From Kribbella soli (GTDB lineage Bacteria > Actinomycetota > Actinomycetes > Propionibacteriales > Kribbellaceae), in contig NZ_SJJZ01000001.1 in NCBI RefSeq assembly GCF_004331345.1, forward strand, positions 1 through 64,000: a stretch of DNA of 64,000 nucleotides, given 5' to 3'. Below the pieces are notes generated by a model, which was given only the letters and a program-made list of their open reading frames with translations, was not told the DNA's origin and made no database searches. Of this stretch, positions 50,411 through 59,172 are shown piece by piece (positions within the stretch are counted from its first letter, which is position 1; the number at the start of each line of letters is the position of its first letter). Made by a program: the position numbers and the translations under genes.

Positions 50411-50457
50411 CTTTCCGGAAAGAAAACGTCACCTGGCGACGAATTCTTTCCGGAAAG
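50411..50457. terminator. terminator with nested palindromes
   Basis: Arms 50411-50430 and 50438-50457 pair over nearly 20 bases. Each contains the self-palindrome CTTTCCGGAAAG. It lies two bases after the permease stop and ahead of the convergent SseB-like gene, so it should work both ways. Confidence 0.8.
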
Positions 50458-50475
50458 CGGTCGTGATCGGCCGGC

Positions 50476-50997
50476 TCAGCTGGTGGAGGGGTCTGAGCCG
50501 GCCGGTTCGATCCACGCGTAGCCGCCGTCTTCCAGGCGCAGCACCTGGAAGCCGGCGGCCAAACGCCGTACGTCGTCGGTTTCGATCACGCCCGCGGCCG
50601 GGCCGGCGATGTCCAGCACGATCGCGGCCGCGCCCTCCTGGATCGCCGCGGTGGCGACCAACTGCGCCTGGGCCGGCATCGGGCGCGCCTCCGGACTCCA
50701 GCGGGTCAGGGCCTCGGTGCCCGTGAACGCGAGCAGCGCGTTCCGCCCGTCCTGCCCCTGGAGCAGCGCGACGGCCATGTCCGACGTCTTGTCGTGCGCC
50801 AGCCCGTTCTCGTCGTACTCGACCTCGCCGAGCATCGCGACCACCGGCACCAGTAGCCGTGCCTTGGTCAGCGCCGCCAGCACCGCTCCCCCGTCGCCGT
50901 CGGTGAGCGCAGCGGCCAGCGCCGGGTCCGCCGACCCGTCGTCGTTGTCGAAACCGGTGAAGGCCAATCGCCGCTCTGGTGGTTGCACGGCGCTCAT
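50476..50997 (-). CDS. SseB-family protein
   Basis: 173 residues. LLVPVVAMLGEVEYDENGL, SDMAVALLQGQDGRNALLAFTGTEALTRWSPEARPMP and the later AAIQEGAAAIVLDIAGP match the SseB N-terminal domain as found in actinobacteria. The role is unknown. It is divergent from the small membrane protein at 51078. Confidence 0.8.
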   Translation of the reverse strand: MSAVQPPERRLAFTGFDNDDGSADPALAAALTDGDGGAVLAALTKARLLVPVVAMLGEVEYDENGLAHDKTSDMAVALLQGQDGRNALLAFTGTEALTRWSPEARPMPAQAQLVATAAIQEGAAAIVLDIAGPAAGVIETDDVRRLAAGFQVLRLEDGGYAWIEPAGSDPSTS

Positions 50998-51077
50998 TCT
51001 CCCCGGACCGCGGTTTCAGGGGTGCGTCAGGGCTGTTCCCCTCTTGGATCACGCGCCAATTGTGCGAGCCTGGGTAT

Positions 51078-51566
51078 GTGCCTGACTTCGACGTTTCGAC
51101 GATGCTCCCGCTCTGCGTAGGCCTCACGCTGCTCGGCCTGATCGGCTCGTGGTTCGCCTGGCGACGCCGCGGGATCGCCGCCGGCACGCGCGGTGTGGCT
51201 TGGTCCCTGCTCCCGGTCTCGCTGTACCTGACCGGCCTGCTGGAACTGGTCTGGGACGTGGTCCACTCCGCCGTGAGTTGGGTCACGCACCTGATCTTCA
51301 GCCCGACCGTGTGGGCCGGAGTCGCATTGTTCGGCGTCTCGGTCGTGCTGTACGTCGTTTCCGGCGTCGCCCGCGGCCGCAGTCCGAAGGCACCCAAGGA
51401 AAAGAAACCCGCCTCGCCCGCGGGTGAGCTCACCGCCACAGGCCCCGCGCCTGCGTCGGCCGCTCCCGCCAAAGCTGCCAAGCCGTCAAAGGGGAAGGCG
51501 AAGCAGCAGGAATCGTCGGAGTTCGACGAGATCGAGGACATCCTGAAGCGCCATGGAATCAACTGA
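51078..51566 (+). CDS. membrane protein with Lys/Ala/Pro-rich tail
   Basis: 162 residues from a GTG start. Three hydrophobic helices (residues about 8-25, 40-60, 75-97) are followed by a disordered cytoplasmic tail (KAPKEKKPASPAGEL, KAAKPSKGKAKQQE) ending EFDEIEDILKRHGIN, a conserved-looking short helix that could dock a partner. Function is unknown. It overlaps the kinase gene by 14 bases. Confidence 0.7.
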   Translation: MPDFDVSTMLPLCVGLTLLGLIGSWFAWRRRGIAAGTRGVAWSLLPVSLYLTGLLELVWDVVHSAVSWVTHLIFSPTVWAGVALFGVSVVLYVVSGVARGRSPKAPKEKKPASPAGELTATGPAPASAAPAKAAKPSKGKAKQQESSEFDEIEDILKRHGIN

Positions 51567-52227
51567 CAAGGCCCTTGACCAAGGCCCGAACCCCCTGACC
51601 ATCGACTCCCTGCTGGACAACGTCCAGGCCGGTGCGCCGCGCCTCGGCCGGACCAGACTGATCGGTATCGACGGCCCCGCCGGATCCGGCAAGACCACCG
51701 TCGCCGCCGCCTTCGAGGCCCGGGCCAAGGCCCGCGACCTGAACACCTACGTCATCCACATGGACGACCTGTACGACGGCTGGGCCGGAGCCGAGCGTGG
51801 CTTCGCGCTGCTGCGCGACCACGTCCTGCAACGGCTGGCCGACGGCCGCGAAGGACGGTACCGCCGGTACGACTGGTACCAGGGCGCGTACGCCGAGCTG
51901 CACGTCGTACCGAACACCGTGGACCTGCTGATCGTCGAAGGCGTCACCGCCTGCGACCGGGGCGCCGCGCACTGGCAGGCGCTGCGGCTCTGGGTGGAGA
52001 CGTCGAACGAGGTCCGCCTGGACCGCGGCATCGAACGCGACGGCGAGGCCCTCCGCGACCACTGGCTGGAGTGGATGCGCTGGGAACGCGACCACTTCGC
52101 CGAAGAGGCCACCCGCTCCCGCGCCCACGTGATCGTCGACGGCGACCCGTCGACGCCCTTCGACCCGGCGCTCGAACTCGTCACGAAGTCGGTCGCGCTA
52201 CCGCCTCACGACTCAGCTGCTTCCTAG
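51553..52227 (+). CDS. uridine kinase-like P-loop protein
   Basis: 224 residues. Walker A GIDGPAGSGKTT near residue 40, HMDDLYDGWAG near 70 (substrate Asp), LLIVEGVTA near 122 (Walker B-like), then RGIERDGEALRDHWLEWM as a lid. It resembles the actinobacterial uridine kinase/AAA family that phosphorylates small molecules. The exact substrate is unknown. Confidence 0.78.
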   Translation: MESTDKALDQGPNPLTIDSLLDNVQAGAPRLGRTRLIGIDGPAGSGKTTVAAAFEARAKARDLNTYVIHMDDLYDGWAGAERGFALLRDHVLQRLADGREGRYRRYDWYQGAYAELHVVPNTVDLLIVEGVTACDRGAAHWQALRLWVETSNEVRLDRGIERDGEALRDHWLEWMRWERDHFAEEATRSRAHVIVDGDPSTPFDPALELVTKSVALPPHDSAAS

Positions 52228-52683
52228 TCCGTCCCACGACCACTGCGGGACGGGCTGGTCGTCGGCGATGTCGTCGGCATGGTGGCGGTACATCGTGTTG
52301 AAGGTCGCCCAGGCGAAGTAGTCGTGCAGCACGGACCGGGTGCGCTCGTCGTCGATGCCGGCCGCGATCACCGCCTCGTCGAAGCAGGCGATCGCGCGGT
52401 GGTTCATCTCGTCGTGCTCGCCGTTCCCGGCGTGCCGGCGCTGCACCGACGCCTCGTCGCCGTACGCCTCGGTGTAGGCAGGCGGTCCCCCCAGCGCCTC
52501 ACCCCAGTACGCCGCGAGTCGCTCGGTGTGATCCGGCCGCGCCCCATCGTGGAACGCATGACTGACGACCTCGTCAGCCATCACCCGCTCGTGCCACTCA
52601 GCCGCCAGCCGCAACATGCCTTCGGCCCCACCCGCCGCTTCGTAAACGGTCTCCATACGGCCCAACGGTGCCGCAATCGCCAC
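52213..52683 (-). CDS. group II truncated-haemoglobin-like protein
   Basis: 156 residues. YEAAGGAEGMLRLAAEWHERVMADEVVSHAF, ERLAAYWGEALGGPPAYTEAYG and HDEMNHRAIACFDEAV follow the two-over-two globin pattern, with His in MNHRAI near 93 or RRHAGN near 81 as the haem-ligand candidates. A role in oxygen or NO handling is the family expectation. The start may instead be the ATG at 52656. The 3' end overlaps the kinase gene by 15 bases. Confidence 0.75.
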   Translation of the reverse strand: MAIAAPLGRMETVYEAAGGAEGMLRLAAEWHERVMADEVVSHAFHDGARPDHTERLAAYWGEALGGPPAYTEAYGDEASVQRRHAGNGEHDEMNHRAIACFDEAVIAAGIDDERTRSVLHDYFAWATFNTMYRHHADDIADDQPVPQWSWDGLGSS

Positions 52684-52702
52684 GACCTGACAATGGCCTT
52701 GG

Positions 52703-53917
52703 TCAGATGCCCCCGAGGCGGCGGCGGACGAGGTTGCGTTCGGGTTCGGAGCCGGCCAGGGCGAGCGCCTGTTCGTAGGCGGTGATTGCCTCGGGCAAAC
52801 GTCCGAGGCGTTGCAGCAGGTCGGCGCGGGCCAGCGCGAACGGGTGGTAGTCCTGGAGCCGGGGTTCGGCGGCCAGCTCGTCGAGGAGTTCGAGACCCGC
52901 CTCGGGCCCGTCGCGGAGCGCGATCGCGGCGGCGCGGTTCAGTGCGATCACCGGCGAAGGGTCGAGGTCCAGGAGGACGTCGTACAGCTGGACGATCTGG
53001 GGCCAGTCGGTGCTCTCGAACTCGGCGGCCTCGTCGTGGACCGCGTTGATCGCGGCCTGGACGCCGTACGGTCCGGGCGGGCCGCCGGTGAGTGCGGTGA
53101 CGACCAGGTCGCGGCCCTCGGCGATCATCTCGTGGTCCCAGCGGCTGCGGTCCTGATCCTCGAGCAGGACGATCTCGCCGTCGGGTCCGGTGCGGGCGTC
53201 CCGACGGGCGTGGATCAGCAGCATCAGCGCGAGCAGGCCGGTGACCTCGCGCGCCTCGGGGAGCAGGCGGTGCAGGATCCGGGCCAGGCGGATCGCCTCC
53301 TCGGCCAGGTCCAGGCGTTGCAGGTACGGTCCGGAGCTGGCGGCGTACCCCTCGGTGAAGACCGAATAGATCACCTGCAGTACGCCGGGCAGTCGCTCCG
53401 GCAGCTCGTCCGGGCCGGGGACGCGGAACGGGATCCGGGCCTCCCGGATCTTCTTCTTCGCCCGGACGATCCGTTTCGCCATCGTCGCGGTCGGGACCAG
53501 GAACGCCCGCGCGACCTCCGGCGTGGTCAGGCCGGCCAGGCACCGCAACGTCAGCGCGCCGCGGTCCTCGGCGGCGAGCGCCGGGTGGGTGCAGGTGAAG
53601 AACAGTTGCAGCCGCTCGTCGGGCAGTTCGTTCCCGGTCGCCTGAGGCGTGGGGCGGTCCGCCTCGACCTGGAGGATCGCGAGTTTGGCGGCGTACACCT
53701 GGTCCCTGCGCAGGCGGTCGACCGCCTTGCGCCGGGCGGTGGTCATCAACCAGCCGCCCGGGTTCGGCGGTACGCCGTCGATGGGCCAGCGCGTGAGCGC
53801 CGCCTCGATCGCCTCCGACGTGACCTCCTCGGCCAGGTCGAGGTCCCCGAACCGCCGGGCCAGCGCCGCCAGCAACCGGCCGCGCTCCTCCCGGAAGACC
53901 GCCTCGACCTGCTCCAT
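52703..53917 (-). CDS. ECF42-type sigma factor with TPR-like C-terminus
   Basis: 404 residues. The sigma regions (EAVFREERGRLLAALARRFGDLDLAEEVTSEAIEAAL near the start, CLAGLTTPEVARAFLVPTATMAKRIVRAKKKIREA near 150) are followed by a C-terminal extension of about 200 residues rich in helical pairs (PVIALNRAAAIALRDGPEAGLELLDEL, LPEAITAYEQALAL). This is the ECF42 layout, in which the extension replaces an anti-sigma factor. The ATG overlaps the stop of the DGPF gene (TGATG), the normal ECF42 partner. Confidence 0.92.
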   Translation of the reverse strand: MEQVEAVFREERGRLLAALARRFGDLDLAEEVTSEAIEAALTRWPIDGVPPNPGGWLMTTARRKAVDRLRRDQVYAAKLAILQVEADRPTPQATGNELPDERLQLFFTCTHPALAAEDRGALTLRCLAGLTTPEVARAFLVPTATMAKRIVRAKKKIREARIPFRVPGPDELPERLPGVLQVIYSVFTEGYAASSGPYLQRLDLAEEAIRLARILHRLLPEAREVTGLLALMLLIHARRDARTGPDGEIVLLEDQDRSRWDHEMIAEGRDLVVTALTGGPPGPYGVQAAINAVHDEAAEFESTDWPQIVQLYDVLLDLDPSPVIALNRAAAIALRDGPEAGLELLDELAAEPRLQDYHPFALARADLLQRLGRLPEAITAYEQALALAGSEPERNLVRRRLGGI

Positions 53918-54261
53918 CAGAAGTCGGCGATCGGGCGGACGACGACCGAGCCGCCCCCTCGTGATCCCGGGCACCTCGCGGCCCAGTCGAGTGCCACGTC
54001 CAGGTCCGGTACGTCGATCACGTAGAACCCGCCGAGCACCTCCCGGGTCTCCGCGAACGGGCCGTCGGTCACGGTCCGCTTGCCGTCGTTCGCAACCTCG
54101 ACCCGGGTCGCAGTGACCAGGTCAGCCAGCGACTCGGACGCAACCACCACGCCCGCGTCGGTGATCTCCTTGTCGAACCGCATCCAGTCCTCCGGCTCAC
54201 ACCCCACCGGCGTGTCCTGCAGGTCCAGCTCGCCGGCGTTGATCAGCAGCATGTACTTCAC
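53917..54261 (-). CDS. DGPF (YCII-like) domain protein, ECF42 partner
   Basis: 114 residues. MKYMLLINAGE at the start, the name motif TDGPFAETREVLGGFYVIDV near 65-85, and a dimeric ferredoxin-like fold by family. Members are almost always encoded with ECF42 sigma factors and are likely to be their targets, but their chemistry is unknown. GTG start with AGGAGGT. Confidence 0.92.
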   Translation of the reverse strand: MKYMLLINAGELDLQDTPVGCEPEDWMRFDKEITDAGVVVASESLADLVTATRVEVANDGKRTVTDGPFAETREVLGGFYVIDVPDLDVALDWAARCPGSRGGGSVVVRPIADF

Positions 54262-54341
54262 GTCGTACCTCCTGTCAGCGTGTCTACAGCATCACTACGA
54301 ACGGGGTCGCCCCCGATGGACCGGTCCGTCAGGATTGGGTC

Positions 54342-55226
54342 ATGAATGTTTTGCCTTCGGGTGAGCAGTGGGTCCTTCGCGGCGGCGGGTACGAGGGGAC
54401 GGTGGTGAGTGTCGGCGGCGGGCTGCGCGAGCTCACGTACGACGGGCGCCCGGTCCTGCTCGCGTACGGCGAGGACGAGGCGGCGCATGCCGGACTCGGA
54501 CAGCACCTGTTCCCGTGGCCGAACCGGATCACGGACGGGCAGTACACGTTCGACGGCGTCGACCAGCAGCTGTACCTGACCGAACCGGCCCGCCAGAACG
54601 CGATCCACGGCCTCACCCGCTGGGCGAACTGGCAGCGCGTCGACGACGGCTCCGATCCGTCGACGGTGGTCGCCGGGCACCAGTTGTTCGGCCAGCCCGG
54701 GTACCCACACCAGCTCGAACTACGCCTGAACTACCACCTCACCGACCGTCTCACCGTGACCGCCACGGCCACCAACATCGGCCGGACGTCAGCGCCGTAC
54801 GGCTATGGAGCGCACCCCTACCTCAGCGTCGGCCGCCTGATCGACGAGTGCGTCCTTGAGTTCACCGCGGCGCAGCGCCTCGAGGTATCGGCGGATCGGA
54901 TGTCTCCGACGGGCCTGACGCCGGTCGACGGATCGCCGTACGACTTCCGCGAGGGCCGGCTGATCGGGTCGACCTCGATCGACAACGCGTTCACCGAGCT
55001 GAACAGCGAGTGGTCGGTGTCGCTGACCGATCCGGACACGGGCGCACGGTCGGTGCTGACGAGTGACACGCCTTGGATGCAGCTGTTCACCGGGGAGGCG
55101 GTCGGACGTACGGCGCTCGCGGTCGAGCCGATGACCTGCCCACCGGACGCTTTCCGCACCGGTCAGGACCTCGTCGTACTCAAGCCCGGCGACTCACACT
55201 CGACTAGCTTTCAGGTGTCCGTCTAG
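54342..55226 (+). CDS. aldose 1-epimerase family protein
   Basis: 294 residues of galactose-mutarotase fold. LFPWPNRITDGQYTFDG near 55, the catalytic His in PYGYGAHPYL near 160, the Glu in ALAVEPMTCPPDAF near 262. It interconverts alpha and beta sugar anomers or binds a phosphorylated hexose. It is divergent from the DGPF gene, and its end overlaps the PH-domain gene by 23 bases. Confidence 0.88.
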   Translation: MNVLPSGEQWVLRGGGYEGTVVSVGGGLRELTYDGRPVLLAYGEDEAAHAGLGQHLFPWPNRITDGQYTFDGVDQQLYLTEPARQNAIHGLTRWANWQRVDDGSDPSTVVAGHQLFGQPGYPHQLELRLNYHLTDRLTVTATATNIGRTSAPYGYGAHPYLSVGRLIDECVLEFTAAQRLEVSADRMSPTGLTPVDGSPYDFREGRLIGSTSIDNAFTELNSEWSVSLTDPDTGARSVLTSDTPWMQLFTGEAVGRTALAVEPMTCPPDAFRTGQDLVVLKPGDSHSTSFQVSV

Positions 55227-55680
55227 ACGGACCGGCGCCGTGTTCGCGGGCGACCGCTGCCAGCTGCTTGGCGGCGCGGCTCGCCCGCGCACCCTCGGAG
55301 GCCTGGACCGCGAGAATGCCGATCCGGTTGTCATCGGCATCGAACAGCTGCAGCCACGCGTCGCCCGGCCGGAACCGCAGCGCGGTGACCTCTGACCACT
55401 GCAGCGTGTACGACTTGAACACGTTCCGGATCCGCAGCCGATCCGCGTACGCCGTGACGCGCAGCGTCGTCATCCGGTACAGGATCCACAGGATCGCCCC
55501 GAAGAACGCCAGGAGGGTGAGCCGCTGGAACCAGTCGAACGACCCACGGTCCTCCGGCGACAAGCGGAACCAGATCACCCCGAACACGGCGATCAACGAC
55601 AAGCCCATCCCGGCCGCCATACCCGCAATGATCCGCGGGTGGAACGCGAACAACCGGCCCCCTGGCTTCGTTGCGGACAT
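55204..55680 (-). CDS. PH-domain membrane protein
   Basis: 158 residues. Two N-terminal helices (residues about 18-38 and 52-70) are followed by a bacterial PH-like domain (LRVTAYADRLRIRNVFKSYTLQWSEVTALRF). It begins 14 bases after the hisG stop, a linkage frequent in actinobacteria. Function is unknown. Confidence 0.82.
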   Translation of the reverse strand: MSATKPGGRLFAFHPRIIAGMAAGMGLSLIAVFGVIWFRLSPEDRGSFDWFQRLTLLAFFGAILWILYRMTTLRVTAYADRLRIRNVFKSYTLQWSEVTALRFRPGDAWLQLFDADDNRIGILAVQASEGARASRAAKQLAAVAREHGAGPSRRTPES

Positions 55681-55694
55681 CGCGGCGGCGGGTT

Positions 55695-56543
55695 TCAGAT
55701 CCGGCAGGCGTGGATGTCGGTGGTGAGGATCGCGCGGGCGCCGACGTCCCAGAGCTGGTCCATCAGGCGCTGCGCGTCGGCCCGCTTGACCATGACCCGG
55801 ACGGCGACCCAGCCCTGCCGGTGCAGCGGCGAGACGGTCGGCGACTCCAGGCCGGGCGCGACCGCGGTGGCCGCGTCGACGTCTTCGGCGCGGATGTCGT
55901 AGTCCATCATCACGTAGTTCCGCGCGATCAGGACGCCTTCGAGCCGGCGGACCAACTGGTGCAGGCCGTTCGCCGGGGTCTCGACGCCGTGCCGCTTGAT
56001 CAGCACCGCCTCGGACTGCAGGATCGGCTCCCCGAACACCTCGAGCCCTGCCTGGCGCAGCGTCGTACCGGTCTCGACGACGTCCGCGATCACGTCCGCG
56101 ACGCCCAGTTGGACGGCCGACTCCACGGCACCGTCCAGACGCACGACCGCCGCGTCGACACCGTTCTCGGCCAGGTGGTCCTGCAGTACGCCGGCGTACG
56201 ACGTGGCGATCCTCTTCCCGGCCAGGTCCTTCACGGAGTCCGCGACTCCGGGCCGCCCGGCGAACCGGAACGTGGACGAGCCGAACCCGAGGCCCATGAT
56301 CACGTCCGCGTCCGCGTGCGAGTCCAGCACCAGATCGCGGCCGGAGATGCCGACGTCGAGCGTGCCCTCGCCGACGTACACGGCGATGTCACGCGGGCGG
56401 AGGTAGTAGAACTCGACCTCGTTGGCCGCGTCGGTGAGGGTGAGGTCCTTGGTGGTCCGGCGCTGCTTGTAGCCGGCTTCGACGAGCATCTCGGTGGCGG
56501 CTTCGCTCAGCGAGCCCTTGTTCGGTACTGCGACGCGCAGCAT
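55695..56543 (-). CDS. hisG: ATP phosphoribosyltransferase, long form
   Basis: First histidine-pathway step, PRPP plus ATP. 282 residues, which is the homo-hexameric long form with a C-terminal histidine-binding regulatory domain (residues about 210-282, GLESPTVSPLHRQGWVAVRVMV). LRVAVPNKGSLSEAATEML starts the catalytic domain and VVETGTTLRQAGLEV is the PRPP-binding signature. Feedback inhibition by histidine is expected. Confidence 0.96.
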   Translation of the reverse strand: MLRVAVPNKGSLSEAATEMLVEAGYKQRRTTKDLTLTDAANEVEFYYLRPRDIAVYVGEGTLDVGISGRDLVLDSHADADVIMGLGFGSSTFRFAGRPGVADSVKDLAGKRIATSYAGVLQDHLAENGVDAAVVRLDGAVESAVQLGVADVIADVVETGTTLRQAGLEVFGEPILQSEAVLIKRHGVETPANGLHQLVRRLEGVLIARNYVMMDYDIRAEDVDAATAVAPGLESPTVSPLHRQGWVAVRVMVKRADAQRLMDQLWDVGARAILTTDIHACRI

Positions 56544-56594
56544 GGCGACTGCCCTTTCTGGGAGGTGTGAACCGGTGATCTGTGGGATGGGCTC

Positions 56595-56858
56595 CTACAG
56601 ATGTCGGTACACGTCCTCGAGGTCCAGGCCGAGCGCGTGCATCATCACCTGGGCGTGGTAGATGAGCTGCGACAGCTCCTCCGCGGCCCGGTCCTTGCTC
56701 TCGTACTCGGCAGCCATCCAGGACTCGGCGGCCTCCTCGACCAGCTTCTTACCGATCGAGTGCACACCGGCGTCCAGCGCCGCCACGGTCCCGGAACCTT
56801 CCGGCCGTGTCGCCGCCTTCTCACCCAGCTCGGCAAACAGCTCCTCAAAACTCTTCAT
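56595..56858 (-). CDS. hisE: phosphoribosyl-ATP diphosphatase
   Basis: 87 residues. [19 protein letters not shown] and [20 protein letters not shown] carry the MazG-like Glu metal ligands. Second histidine step. It is 51 bases upstream of hisG. The gene usually found next on this side in actinobacteria, ribH, is 6.3 kb away here. Confidence 0.96.
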   Translation of the reverse strand: MKSFEELFAELGEKAATRPEGSGTVAALDAGVHSIGKKLVEEAAESWMAAEYESKDRAAEELSQLIYHAQVMMHALGLDLEDVYRHL

Positions 56859-56907
56859 CGCGCGCCCAGCCTACGGGTCCCGCTCACGCTCCCCGCTGCC
56901 AGGTCCG

Positions 56908-57600
56908 CTAGCCGGACTGCGCGAGCGCCTCGGAGAGCCGCCGCGGGGGCGAGTGGGCGTCGACGTACCAGTTGTGGCGCTCGGAGAGCAGGCCCTTGAC
57001 CATGGCGTAGTCGATGGTGTCCTCCGGTGTGCGGAGGTGGTACGGCGGTGGGTAGAAGGCGTCTCCCAGGAGGGCGACACCGTCGGCGAGGACGATGACG
57101 GAGTCCGGGGCGTGATTTCCGCCGACGTGCCGGAGTACGACGTCGGTCGGGAGGGTGAGGGTGTCGTCGAAGGTCTGGTTCGGGAGGACGATCCGGAAAT
57201 CGGTCCAGTCGGGGACGGCTAGGGCGCGGGCTCGGAAGCTCGGGGCGAGCTTGGGGTTGGCCTCGACCTGGTCGTGGAGGTAGCGATGGCTCCAGGGGCG
57301 GGCGGCCTCGATCGTGAGGAGTTCGACGGCGGTCGCGTGGGCGATGACGGTGACGTCGGACCAGGCGCAGGCGCCCCAGGTGTGGTCCCAGTGGTGGTGG
57401 GTGTAGACGAGCCACTTCGGCGCGGGCAGGCCGGCGGCGGCAATCGCCGTACGGACGGCTCTTGCGTGCTCGGGGCTGTTCCCGGCGTCGACGAGGACGC
57501 TGCCGCGGTCGTCGGCGATCACGGCGACGGACGGGCGGATCGCGTCGGGATCGGGGTCGTGCGGGTAGATCCAGACCCGACCCGCCAGGTGCTGCAACAT
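56908..57600 (-). CDS. metallo-beta-lactamase-fold hydrolase
   Basis: 230 residues from the ATG at 57600. The metal motif is YTHHHWDHTWG (HxHxDH) near 75, and DAGNSPEHARAV, GGNHAPDSVIV and LLGDAFY supply other ligands. No signal peptide, so a cytoplasmic hydrolase of unknown substrate. A much longer frame upstream runs through the divergent peptidase gene and is rejected. Only 36 bases separate the two starts. Confidence 0.85.
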   Translation of the reverse strand: MLQHLAGRVWIYPHDPDPDAIRPSVAVIADDRGSVLVDAGNSPEHARAVRTAIAAAGLPAPKWLVYTHHHWDHTWGACAWSDVTVIAHATAVELLTIEAARPWSHRYLHDQVEANPKLAPSFRARALAVPDWTDFRIVLPNQTFDDTLTLPTDVVLRHVGGNHAPDSVIVLADGVALLGDAFYPPPYHLRTPEDTIDYAMVKGLLSERHNWYVDAHSPPRRLSEALAQSG

Positions 57601-57636
57601 GCCGCCGACGATATCCGCGTCGCAGATGATGGGCGG

Positions 57637-58632
57637 ATGCAGAGTCCTCGGAGAGTGCGCGAGTTGGGTGTTGTCGTCGGAACCCTGCCCACGGGGCCGC
57701 TCAACGCGATCACCGACGTACCTGGGGTTCGGGTCGGCCAGACGACGATCACGGGCGACGGGCTGAATACTGGGGTGACAGCGGTTGTCCCGGACGGCTG
57801 GGCGGAGACGCTGCCGGCCGCGATTGCTGTCGGCAACGGGTACGGGAAGCTGGTCGGCTCGACACAGCTGGACGAGCTGGGCGTCATCGAAACCCCCATC
57901 CTCCTCACCGGGACGCTCAGCACGTTCCGCGTCGCCGATGCACTGCTCACCTGGCTCCTCGACCGCGACCCGCGCGCGACCAGTCTGAACCCGATCGTCG
58001 GCGAGACCAACGACGGCTACCTCTCCGACATCCGCCGCCGCCCGCTCACCCCGCTCCACGTCCACACCGCTCTGGACACCGCCTCCCGCGAACTCCCAGC
58101 CGAAGGGTGCGTGGGAGCCGGCACCGGCACCTGCGCACTAGGTTTCAAGGCAGGAATCGGCACTGCATCGCGCTCCGTGCTGGCGGAACCCGCCCATGGT
58201 GCAGGGTCCGCCGAACACACCGTTGGTGTACTCGTGCAGGCGAACTTCTCCGGCCTGCTGACTGTGCTCGGGCGCCCGGTCCCCGCACGACCGATCGATG
58301 CGGACGGCAACTCCTGCATGATCGTGGTCGCGACCGACCTCCCGCTCGACTCCCGGCAGCTCGGACGGCTCGCGCGCCGGGCGATCTTCGCGATGGGCCG
58401 AGTCGGCTCCGACTACGCCCCCGGCAGCGGCGACTACGCGATCGCCTTCACCACCGCCCGTACGCCGAACTTCCCCGACCGCGACCTCCGCCCACCATTC
58501 CAAGCATTAACCGAATCAGTCGAAGAGGCGCTCCTCAACTCCCTCACCATGGCCCACACCACCACCGGCCACCAAACCCGCACCGCCCACGCCGTACCCC
58601 ACGACCGCATCGCGAACCTGAGCCATCTTTGA
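57637..58632 (+). CDS. P1/DmpA-family (S58) peptidase
   Basis: 331 residues. LNAITDVPGVRVGQTTI at the start, AIAVGNGYGKLVGSTQLDELGVIETPILLT near 66-95, and the self-cleavage and catalytic Ser in DADGNSCMIVVATDLPL near 228. Family members are autoprocessed N-terminal-nucleophile aminopeptidases acting on D-amino acid or beta-peptides. The TGA lies inside palindrome copy 3. Confidence 0.9.
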   Translation: MQSPRRVRELGVVVGTLPTGPLNAITDVPGVRVGQTTITGDGLNTGVTAVVPDGWAETLPAAIAVGNGYGKLVGSTQLDELGVIETPILLTGTLSTFRVADALLTWLLDRDPRATSLNPIVGETNDGYLSDIRRRPLTPLHVHTALDTASRELPAEGCVGAGTGTCALGFKAGIGTASRSVLAEPAHGAGSAEHTVGVLVQANFSGLLTVLGRPVPARPIDADGNSCMIVVATDLPLDSRQLGRLARRAIFAMGRVGSDYAPGSGDYAIAFTTARTPNFPDRDLRPPFQALTESVEEALLNSLTMAHTTTGHQTRTAHAVPHDRIANLSHL

Positions 58633-58683
58633 GCACGCACCAACCATTTTCGGAGTCGCGAAGTGGTTGGTGGGTGCTCAAGG
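58627..58683. terminator. palindrome family copy 3, carrying both stop codons
   Basis: Imperfect arms (58627-58649 and 58661-58683, about three mismatches) built as CTTTGAGCAC, CACCAACCATT and complement. TGA at 58630-58632 ends the DmpA-like gene and TCA at 58678-58680 ends the convergent DUF1772 gene, exactly as in copy 2. The conserved TTTGAG end of the repeat supplies the stops. Confidence 0.78.
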
Positions 58684-59172
58684 TCGATCGGCGAGTACGG
58701 GCGTGGGTTGGGTGCGGCGCTGGCTTTGGTGGGTGAGGGCGGATCCGATCAGCGTGCCGAAGGCCAGTAGTGCGGCTGCTGTGCGGATCAGATGCGCGAG
58801 CTGCCAACGATCGCGTACGGCGGCCCAGTCGGCCGGCGGGTTCTGCACGGACCACGCGGTCTGGTCCGAGTTGATCGGCAGGTTGATCGCGAGCGTCGTC
58901 GCGAAGACAACGACGAACAGCGCGACCGCCACCAGCACCATCCGCCGATCGTTGCCCCGGGCCCTGATCGCCAGCACCACCGTGGTGACGATCGCCGGGA
59001 TCAACGTCACCGAGGCGAGCGTGTCCAACGCGTCCAGCTCGACCAGTCGGACCTGCGTGTAGACCGACGCTCCGAACCCACGCAACGAGTTCTCCAGCAC
59101 CAGCACACACACCAGAAACCCGGCAAAGACCCCACTGAACAACAGGCTCAGCCCACGAACAACCCGCGTCAT
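58678..59172 (-). CDS. DUF1772 membrane protein
   Basis: 164 residues and four helices. SLLFSGVFAGFLVCVLVLENSLR at the start and LAINLPINSD near 97 match DUF1772 (anthrone-oxygenase-like fold). Its ATG shares a base with the stop of the upstream oxidoreductase (TAATG), so the two form an operon under the MarR regulator. Confidence 0.85.
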   Translation of the reverse strand: MTRVVRGLSLLFSGVFAGFLVCVLVLENSLRGFGASVYTQVRLVELDALDTLASVTLIPAIVTTVVLAIRARGNDRRMVLVAVALFVVVFATTLAINLPINSDQTAWSVQNPPADWAAVRDRWQLAHLIRTAAALLAFGTLIGSALTHQSQRRTQPTPVLADRP

